Below are positions 27,816 to 34,120 of a stretch of 64,000 nt of DNA, one piece after another. The stretch is taken from assembly GCF_003946305.1 (NCBI RefSeq), contig NZ_RHNS01000008.1:1-64000 (forward strand), written 5' to 3'. Position 1 is the first letter of the stretch. Each line of letters starts with the position of its first letter. The stretch comes from Lacticaseibacillus porcinae (lineage in GTDB: Bacteria; Bacillota; Bacilli; Lactobacillales; Lactobacillaceae). A model generated the notes under the pieces. The model made no database searches. It was given only the letters and a program-made list of their open reading frames with translations, and was not told the DNA's origin. The position numbers were made by a program, and so were the translations under genes.

Positions 27816-30170
27816 ATGAATTCTAAAATATTAAAAACTTTGGAGTACGGGAAGATCCGTTCCGCCTTGCAAGCTTTAGTGAATACGGCGGCAGGGACTG
27901 ATTTAGTCGCAAAAATGCAACCTAGCAGCGATCCTGACGTGGTGCAAACTAGTTTGGATGAAACTGCTGATGGGGCATCGATCCTACGGCTAGCTGGCGG
28001 CATTCCTGTTCCCCAATTGGAAAACATCGATCCGGCGTTGCGGCGCGTGGACATTGGCGCAATGCTCAATGGTCGCGAACTGGCGGCAATCGGTCGCGTG
28101 TTGAAAACAGTCAGTGCCGTTGATAAGTTTCTCAATGATTTAAATGAACGCCTTGAGTTGCGGCGGGTATATGACTTGCAACAACAACTCACTGCCTTGC
28201 CTGCTTTGGAGCGGCGTTTAGGTACTGCTGTCGATGAAGATGGTAGCTTAACGGATGAAGCCAGTCCAGAACTCCACGGGATTCGCCAGGCAGTGAAGAA
28301 TCTGGAAGGTGAGATCCGCAGCCGCATGGAAAATTACACCCGTGGTAGCTCATCAAAATATTTATCAGATCCGATCATCACTATTCGCGATGATCGTTAT
28401 GTGATCCCAGTGAAAGCAGAATATCGCGGCCAGTTCGGCGGGGTCGTGCATGACCAATCTGCCAGTGGTCAAACCTTGTTCATCGAACCGCAAGCCATTG
28501 TCGAAATGAACAACCGATTGCGTCAAGCACAACTGGAAGAACAAGCAGAAATTGAACGGTTATTAGCAGAACTCACCAATGAAGTCGCGCCGTACACCCG
28601 TGAGTTGCGCAACAACAACCAAGTGCTGGGACATTTTGACTTTATCAATGCCAAAGCCCGCTATGCCAAAAACATCAAAGCCACAGAACCTGATGTTTCT
28701 GCAGAAAATCACGTCGATTTGATCGAAGCGCGGCACCCGTTGATCGACCGCCACAAAGTCGTCGCCAACACCATTACCCTTGGCGCTGATTATCAAGCAA
28801 TCGTGGTCACTGGTCCGAACACTGGTGGGAAAACTATCACCTTAAAGACTCTCGGCTTGTTGCAGTTAATGGGCCAATCTGGGTTGTTTATTCCAGCAGA
28901 AGCAGGGTCTGTGATCGGGGTTTACTCCAATGTCTTTGCCGACATCGGGGATGAACAATCGATCGAACAAAGCTTATCGACATTCTCAGCTCACATGAAA
29001 ACCATTGTCGAAATTCTCGATGCCATGGATGATCATGCGTTAATTTTATTTGATGAACTCGGTGCCGGGACTGATCCGCAAGAAGGTGCAGCCTTGGCGA
29101 TCGCGATCCTTGATGCCGTCGGTGCGGCCGGCGCTCAAGTCGTTGCCTCGACCCACTATCCAGAACTCAAGTTATACGGCTACAACACCCCAGGCACCAT
29201 CAATGCGTCGATGGAATTTGACGCGGCGACCTTGCAGCCGACTTATCGCTTGTTGATCGGGGTGCCTGGACGTTCGAATGCCTTTGATATTTCCCAACGG
29301 TTAGGCTTGAATCCGACGATCGTCACCGCAGCGAAGTCGTTGATCGCAGACGACTCTCATGAACTCAACAACATGATCTCAGATTTGGAAGCACAACGTA
29401 AAGCCGCTGAAACTGAGTACTTGGAAACGCGTCATCAACTTAAAGAAGCCCAAGAACTACACGATCAATTGCAAAAAGCTTACGAAGAATTTTTCGCTGA
29501 ACGTGAACGGCAAATGGATGCGGCCAAAGACCGCGCCAACGAAATCGTCGACAAAGCCCAAACCAAAGCCGAGAAAATCGTCAAGAACTTGCGGCAAATG
29601 CAGCTGCAATCTGGGACCAACGTCAAAGAAAATCAGTTGATCGAAGCCACCACCGAACTGAAGAATCTCCATCAAGAAAAGGCCAAGCCGAAAAATCGCA
29701 TTTTACGCCAAGCGAAGAACAAACAAGCGTTACATCGCGGCGATACGGTAAAAGTCTTAGCTTACGACCAAACTGGTGAGTTGTTGAAGCAAGTCGATGA
29801 CAAACATTGGGAAGTGCAAGTCGGCATCATGCGGATGACTTTGGCCACCAACGAAATTGAAAAAGTCCAACCGGAGAAATCTTCTGCACCTAAGCGTCGG
29901 GTGACAGTCGTTAAAGGTGCCACTGGCCCCTCGACCAAGCTCGACTTACGGGGTCAGCGTTATGAAGAAGCAATGACCAACTTGGATCAATATATCGATT
30001 CTGCGTTGTTGGCAGGCTATGCGCAAGTAACGATCGTCCATGGCTTAGGCACTGGTGCCATTCGCAATGGCGTGACCCAATATTTACAACGGAATCGTCA
30101 AGTGAAGAAATTTGGCTTTGCCCCTCAAAATGCTGGGGGTTCAGGCGCTACGATCGTGCAATTCAAATAG
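27816..30170 (+). CDS. mutS2: Endonuclease MutS2/ribosome-associated RqcU
   Basis: 784 aa. The MutS-like core and ATPase contain GPNTGGKTITLKTLGLL (Walker A, about residue 335), DELGAGTDPQEGAA (Walker B) and STHYPELK. A long coiled coil covers about 515-620. The C-terminal Smr nuclease domain (about 705-784) has LDLRGQRYEEAM and HGLGTGAIRNGV. There is no N-terminal mismatch-recognition domain, so it is MutS2, not MutS1. The family suppresses recombination and, in Bacillus, splits collided ribosomes. ATG 27816 follows GGAGGAA. It is cotranscribed with zapA and cvpA. Confidence 0.96.
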   Translation: MNSKILKTLEYGKIRSALQALVNTAAGTDLVAKMQPSSDPDVVQTSLDETADGASILRLAGGIPVPQLENIDPALRRVDIGAMLNGRELAAIGRVLKTVSAVDKFLNDLNERLELRRVYDLQQQLTALPALERRLGTAVDEDGSLTDEASPELHGIRQAVKNLEGEIRSRMENYTRGSSSKYLSDPIITIRDDRYVIPVKAEYRGQFGGVVHDQSASGQTLFIEPQAIVEMNNRLRQAQLEEQAEIERLLAELTNEVAPYTRELRNNNQVLGHFDFINAKARYAKNIKATEPDVSAENHVDLIEARHPLIDRHKVVANTITLGADYQAIVVTGPNTGGKTITLKTLGLLQLMGQSGLFIPAEAGSVIGVYSNVFADIGDEQSIEQSLSTFSAHMKTIVEILDAMDDHALILFDELGAGTDPQEGAALAIAILDAVGAAGAQVVASTHYPELKLYGYNTPGTINASMEFDAATLQPTYRLLIGVPGRSNAFDISQRLGLNPTIVTAAKSLIADDSHELNNMISDLEAQRKAAETEYLETRHQLKEAQELHDQLQKAYEEFFAERERQMDAAKDRANEIVDKAQTKAEKIVKNLRQMQLQSGTNVKENQLIEATTELKNLHQEKAKPKNRILRQAKNKQALHRGDTVKVLAYDQTGELLKQVDDKHWEVQVGIMRMTLATNEIEKVQPEKSSAPKRRVTVVKGATGPSTKLDLRGQRYEEAMTNLDQYIDSALLAGYAQVTIVHGLGTGAIRNGVTQYLQRNRQVKKFGFAPQNAGGSGATIVQFK

Positions 30171-30226
30171 GCGATACGCGACACAAATCAATTGTATCCA
30201 AGGTAATAGCATTTTTTCCCGCAACG

Positions 30227-30235
30227 TGGTATGAT
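30227..30235 (+). promoter_or_regulatory. Probable extended -10 promoter of trxA
   Basis: TGGTATGAT, that is TG-N-TATGAT, 33 bp before the trxA start. No convincing -35 box is seen, as is common with extended -10 promoters. Confidence 0.45.
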
Positions 30236-30267
30236 TAAGTTACGAAAAGTAAGAGGAGGCAAACACA

Positions 30268-30579
30268 ATGGTAGAAGCTGTTACGGATCAAAACTTTGAA
30301 ACTGTGACTGGCACCGGTGTGACGCTCACTGATTTTTGGGCGACCTGGTGTGGTCCTTGTCGGATGCAAAGCCCAGTGGTGGAATCGTTAGCGAACGATC
30401 GCCAAGATGTGAAGTTTGTGAAGATGGATGTCGACGCAAACCCGAACACCCCACAAAGCTTTGGGATCATGGCGATCCCGACCTTGCTGGTGAAAAAAGA
30501 CGGCAATGTGGTCGAGAAAATCGTCGGTTATCATACCAAAGATCAACTCAACGAGATCCTCAACAAGTACACGGCATAA
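30268..30579 (+). CDS. trxA: Thioredoxin
   Basis: 103 aa, cytosolic disulfide reductase. Active site WATWCGPCRM (about residues 26-35), cis-Pro region IPTLLV, and GYHTKDQL at the C-terminus. The length and motif are standard. ATG 30268 follows AGAGGAGG. It follows mutS2 and is closed by a strong terminator at 30601, which separates it from the ncRNA gene downstream. Confidence 0.97.
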   Translation: MVEAVTDQNFETVTGTGVTLTDFWATWCGPCRMQSPVVESLANDRQDVKFVKMDVDANPNTPQSFGIMAIPTLLVKKDGNVVEKIVGYHTKDQLNEILNKYTA

Positions 30580-30600
30580 GCACTTGTTAGATCTTAGAAG

Positions 30601-30628
30601 CCGAGGCCAAGTGCCTCGGTTTTTATTT
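30601..30628 (+). terminator. trxA terminator
   Basis: CCGAGGC-CAAGT-GCCTCGG followed by TTTTTATTTT. Confidence 0.93.
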
Positions 30629-30662
30629 TGGGAAAAGTTTTGAAATCGTTGACAAAAAATAC

Positions 30663-30691
30663 TTGACTTTAGTTTTTGAAGGCGTTATCAT
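30663..30691 (+). promoter_or_regulatory. Promoter of the structured ncRNA
   Basis: TTGACT (30663-30668), 17 bp, TATCAT (30686-30691). A second TTGACA lies at 30649-30654. Expected start near 30698, with no downstream coding frame. Confidence 0.75.
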
Positions 30692-30697
30692 GATGTC

Positions 30698-31095
30698 GAA
30701 TTCTATGAGGAGTGAGTGGCTTAGCGCAGGTCACTCGTATCACTTCGCGACGGGTGGAAGTGCCCGCTAAACTCTCGGAGACCATCCCGTAGCATCTGGG
30801 CTTAACTGTCGAGCGCTGCTAGATCTCCAGTTCCAAAGTGCCGGTACTGAAGGGTCCCAGTCGTGGACTCAAACCAGTTACAGCCGGGAGTAGTGCCCTC
30901 ACGGTGACGTGAGACGCAAGGCGACGTCTGTTTGCCAAAGGCAGTGCAAAGCCGATTAGCAACGAACGTGGTTGAGGTCTAATAAGCCAAGGCCCGCAGC
31001 AACGTCCTTGAGATGCTTGATACTGTAGACACGTAATTGAATCGGTTAGAAGCCGCGGATCCACGAAGCAGAATACTGTTTCGTGGATTTGTTGT
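30698..31095 (+). ncRNA. Highly structured ~400-nt non-coding RNA gene of unassigned family
   Basis: Flanked by its own promoter and a terminator-like hairpin: ATCCACGAA (31059-31067) with TTCGTGGAT (31080-31088), an inner CAG/CTG and T-rich 3' flank. No credible ORF or ribosome binding site lies inside. Many local stems can be read. GAGTG/CACTC is at 30714/30732 and CACTTC/GAAGTG at 30741/30757. GGAGA/TCTCC is at 30777/30824. A composite stem CCGG-TA-CTG/CAG-CCGG (30841/30881) encloses GGGTCC/GGACTC (30852/30865). CTCACG-GTGA-CGTGAG (30898-30913) has a GNRA loop, and TGCC-AAA-GGCA is at 30933. It lacks the RNase P signature GAGGAAAGTCC, the tmRNA CCA end and tag frame, the T-box motif and group II domain V. 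I do not recognise it. Confidence 0.7.
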
Positions 31096-31221
31096 GCCTT
31101 CATGGCGCTGAAAATAATATCGATAAGCAAAATTCGGTCCTAGCGGTTTTGATGCGAGTGATATGATTTTGCAACATGTGCTTTGTAGCTACCAGGTGCC
31201 GGTGGTCTGGCGGAGTGAAGG

Positions 31222-31409
31222 TTATTTGAAAAAGCGGTCGGAAGGCGTCCGTTGCTGCATAGTGGGCTTTCCGTTGGCGACTTGTCGCTTACGGAAAGCC
31301 GCAGGGGAAGATCCGACTGGTGATGAGCGTAGCGAGACATCCAGGCTAGCTTTCCCGAGGACCCTCACTATGCAGCAACGAGACAACTGGAGACCGTTTC
31401 TTCAAATGA
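31222..31409 (+). repeat. Composite palindromic repeat, copy E
   Basis: 188 bp. Outer arms TTATTTGAAAAAGCGGTC and GACCGTTTCTTCAAATGA pair with two mismatches. The second arm GTTGCTGCATAGTG pairs with CACTATGCAGCAAC. The first hairpin has CTTTCCGT/ACGGAAAG, the second GGGGAAG/CTTTCCC with ACTGG/CCAGG. Unlike other copies it has a further flanking inverted pair GTGGTCT (31202-31208) and AGACCAC (31423-31429). It sits between the ncRNA and the convergent yslB-like gene. Confidence 0.82.
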
Positions 31410-31477
31410 CCGCAGAGGAGCTAGACCACTGTTCCTTAATGGCGGCATGAAACACTCACAATGCCGGTGCGATGGTA

Positions 31478-31509
31478 CAAAAAAAGACAAGACTAAATTT
31501 TGTCTTGTC
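31478..31509 (-). terminator. Terminator of the yslB-like gene
   Basis: On the minus strand, GACAAGAC...GTCTTGTC is followed by TTTTTTT (plus-strand A-run at 31478-31485). Confidence 0.88.
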
Positions 31510-31520
31510 CTCAATCATTT

Positions 31521-31994
31521 TTACAATTCAGCTAAGCTGATATGACTTTCAGTTTTAGGTTGCGGCGTTTTTTCATCGATCACTGCCGTTAAGGTGACCA
31601 CTTTTTTGTGGCGATCAACGGTTTCATGGGCTTCAACGACACAGCCGAGTTCTTGCTGTAAGCTTTGGGCTAAGAATCCCGCTTCAATGCGAAAATCTGG
31701 GGCGTCAAAGTTTGCGATCCGCGTTTCGACAGTGGTGCCGCTTAACGTGTACACCCGCTGATGCCGTTTGCTGGCAGCAGGCGCTAAAGTGCCGAAGCCC
31801 ACACGCGTAAATAATTCTGTCAAATCATCTTCGCTTACTGGCAAGCGGCGCGCCAAAGAACGCCCAGCCCAATAAGTGATGCTTTCAGTTTCTTTGCCCA
31901 ACAAATCAGGGAGCAACAAGTCGCGCAACATCAACTGACCAAACAATGGTCCAGTCGCAGACAGGTTTAACAAATCTTTATAGCTATTGGCCAT
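31521..31994 (-). CDS. YslB-like DUF2507 family protein
   Basis: 157 aa from ATG at 31994, which follows AGGAGGCGCCTC on the minus strand. A longer frame to 32018 has no ribosome binding site. The sequence (YKDLLNLSATGPLFGQLMLRDLLLPDLLG, ESITYWAGRSLARR) resembles YslB/DUF2507 of Bacilli, which belongs to the V4R/heme-NO-like fold group. Function unknown. It is transcribed divergently from the murI-rdgB fusion, the usual position of yslB next to racE and the RdgB gene in Bacilli. A TATAAT-like box on the minus strand near 32034-32039 may serve it. Confidence 0.82.
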   Translation of the reverse strand: MANSYKDLLNLSATGPLFGQLMLRDLLLPDLLGKETESITYWAGRSLARRLPVSEDDLTELFTRVGFGTLAPAASKRHQRVYTLSGTTVETRIANFDAPDFRIEAGFLAQSLQQELGCVVEAHETVDRHKKVVTLTAVIDEKTPQPKTESHISLAEL

Positions 31995-32112
31995 GAGGCG
32001 CCTCCTATTTTCGCGCAATGCGCTGTCTGTTCTATTATAGCCAAAACGCCGCTAGCATGCGACTTGAATTTTTTTAGGGTGTATAATGTAGATTCAAGAA
32101 GGGAGCGCACTT

Positions 32113-33543
32113 ATGAATAAGCAACCGATCGGATTTATCGATTCCGGCGTTGGGGGACTGACTGTGGTCATTGAGGCACTGCGGCAGCTTCCTAACGAAA
32201 ACATTATTTTTTTAGGCGATCAAGCTCGCTTACCTTATGGACCACGGCCAGCAGAACAAGTCCGCGAATTTACTTGGCAAATGGTTAACTTTTTGCTCGC
32301 CAAGCATATCAAAATGTTAGTGATCGCCTGCAACACCGCCACCGCCGCAGCGTTAGATGATCTGCGCGCGAAGTTGTCGATCCCAGTGGTCGGCGTGATC
32401 CTACCTGGTAGTCGCGCGGCGTTGCGTTCCACGAAAAATGGTCACATTGGCGTGATTGCAACAGAAGGCACCGTGAAATCTGACGCATACGCCAAGGCGA
32501 TTCGCTCAAAAGATCGTCGTGCCAAAGTCACTAGCATGGCGGAACCAAAGTTTGTGCCAGTCGTGGAATCAAACGAAGCACATTCTGCAGTCGCTAAGAA
32601 AGTGGTCGCCGAAGGTTTACAGCCACTCAAGCGTTTAGGCATCGACACCTTGGTGATGGGCTGCACCCATTATCCACTGCTGCGGCCACTGATTCAAAAT
32701 GTGATGGGACCTGATGTCACCTTGATCGATTCTGGTGCTGAAACGGTCAGCGAAGTCTCGATGTTGCTCGATTACTTTGATTTGGCGAACACCGACAACC
32801 CAAAGCCTTTGCGTGAATATCACACCACCGGGTCGGCTTCGATGTTTGAAACCATTGCCAGCGACTGGATGGGCCAAGCGATTCACGCCGATCGCGTCGA
32901 TATTTCTGATCAACCAACAGATGTGGTGACGAGTTTGCCAACAACTGTTGTGGTCGCGTCTAAGAACGCCGGCAAAGTCCGAGAAATCGCGGCAATGTTT
33001 GATAAACTCGGTGTGGCAGTGAAGTCATTGGCAGATTTTCCAGAATTGCCAAGTGTGCAAGAAACTGGGGCGACTTTTGAAGAAAATGCTCGCTTAAAAG
33101 CTGACGGCTACGCTCAAGCATTAGAATTGCCAGTGCTTGCTGATGATTCTGGGTTGCAAGTGGATGCCTTAGATGGCATGCCAGGGGTATTTTCCGCCCG
33201 TTATGCTGGCAAAGGCCACAACGATGCGGCTAACAATGCGAAGTTGATCGCAGAGCTTTCAGAAGTTCCAGCAGATCAGCGTACCGCGCATTTTGTCAGT
33301 GTGCTAGCGTTGGCGCGGCCGGGTAAACTCGATGAAGATCTGGTGGTGCGTGGTCAAGTCGATGGGCTGATCGTCGGGATCCCTCAAGGCGATAACGGCT
33401 TTGGCTATGATCCCTACTTTTACTTACCAGCATTTGGGAAAACCATGGCGGAAATGACCCCTGATGAGAAAAATCAAGTCTCACACCGCGGCGACGCCTT
33501 ACGGAAACTGGAAGCACGTTGGGATGGTTGGTTTAAAGGCTAG
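32113..33543 (+). CDS. Glutamate racemase fused to RdgB/HAM1 XTP/dITP pyrophosphatase
   Basis: 476 aa containing two complete enzymes. Residues about 1-265 are glutamate racemase (D-Glu for peptidoglycan). They carry [10 protein letters not shown], both catalytic Cys motifs ([12 protein letters not shown] and [10 protein letters not shown]) and the substrate loop [13 protein letters not shown]. Residues about 277-476 are the HAM1/RdgB inosine-triphosphate pyrophosphatase that cleans the nucleotide pool: [48 protein letters not shown] and SHRGDAL. In many Bacilli these are adjacent separate genes. Here one frame runs through, with no stop at the junction. A yfcE-like gene follows 12 bp later. 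Confidence 0.95.
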   Translation: MNKQPIGFIDSGVGGLTVVIEALRQLPNENIIFLGDQARLPYGPRPAEQVREFTWQMVNFLLAKHIKMLVIACNTATAAALDDLRAKLSIPVVGVILPGSRAALRSTKNGHIGVIATEGTVKSDAYAKAIRSKDRRAKVTSMAEPKFVPVVESNEAHSAVAKKVVAEGLQPLKRLGIDTLVMGCTHYPLLRPLIQNVMGPDVTLIDSGAETVSEVSMLLDYFDLANTDNPKPLREYHTTGSASMFETIASDWMGQAIHADRVDISDQPTDVVTSLPTTVVVASKNAGKVREIAAMFDKLGVAVKSLADFPELPSVQETGATFEENARLKADGYAQALELPVLADDSGLQVDALDGMPGVFSARYAGKGHNDAANNAKLIAELSEVPADQRTAHFVSVLALARPGKLDEDLVVRGQVDGLIVGIPQGDNGFGYDPYFYLPAFGKTMAEMTPDEKNQVSHRGDALRKLEARWDGWFKG

Positions 33544-33555
33544 GAGGAATTAAAT

Positions 33556-34074
33556 ATGCGATTAGTTGTGGTCAGCGATACCCATGGTGATAAGCAAATT
33601 TTGCGGATGATCGCCAAACAGCAACAACCTGATGCAGACGGGTATTTTTACTGTGGGGATTCAGAGTTGCCTGCCAGCGATGAGATCTTTGAAACTTATC
33701 AACCGGTGACTGGGAATATGGATTTTGATCAAGACTTCCCATTGACGCTTACGGCGCAATATCCTGATTTAAAAGTCTTTATGACCCATGGCCACCGCTT
33801 CAACGTCAACTGGACGCTTGATGTGTTGATCCAAGCAGGCCACGATGCCAACGCAGATTTGGTGTTGTTCGGACACACCCATCAATTAGGCGTTGAACAA
33901 CGCGACGGCATGGTGTTGTTAAACCCTGGGTCGATCTCTCAACCGCGTGGTGAATTTGCGCCGTTACATGGGACTTATGCCACTGTTGATTTCGATGCCA
34001 AAACGATCACCGTCCAATTTCATACTCGCGATGGGCAAGTTGTCGACAAACTGACTCGTACATTTACGCGATAA
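33556..34074 (+). CDS. YfcE/MJ0936-family metallophosphoesterase
   Basis: 172 aa. Calcineurin-like motifs: VVSDTHGD (residues about 4-11), YFYCGDSE, GNMDFD, MTHGHRFNV and FGHTHQLG, which supply the metal-binding Asp/His/Asn residues. The family hydrolyses phosphodiesters. The physiological substrate is unknown. ATG 33556 follows TAGGAGGAA. It sits 12 bp after the MurI-RdgB fusion, as ysnB follows racE and the RdgB gene in Bacillus. Confidence 0.93.
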   Translation: MRLVVVSDTHGDKQILRMIAKQQQPDADGYFYCGDSELPASDEIFETYQPVTGNMDFDQDFPLTLTAQYPDLKVFMTHGHRFNVNWTLDVLIQAGHDANADLVLFGHTHQLGVEQRDGMVLLNPGSISQPRGEFAPLHGTYATVDFDAKTITVQFHTRDGQVVDKLTRTFTR

Positions 34075-34077
34075 AGC

Positions 34078-34115
34078 AAAGAAGCGCCGCTCATTGTGAG
34101 CGGCGCTTCTTTTTT
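34078..34115. terminator. Bidirectional terminator
   Basis: GAAGCGCCGCTCA-TTG-TGAGCGGCGCTTC with T-run to the right and A-rich flank to the left. It serves the convergent phosphoesterase and yhgE-like genes. Confidence 0.93.
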
Positions 34116-34120
34116 AAGGC

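Noticed and set aside
30698-31095. Assignment of the structured RNA to RNase P RNA, tmRNA or 6S RNA
   Set aside because: The conserved RNase P GAGGAAAGTCC and late AGAA elements, the tmRNA 3' CCA/TTCGA arm and tag frame, and the simple long 6S hairpin were not found.
30819-31130. 103-aa minus-strand frame across the ncRNA
   Set aside because: No ribosome binding site, unnatural composition, and it reads through the stems of the structured RNA.
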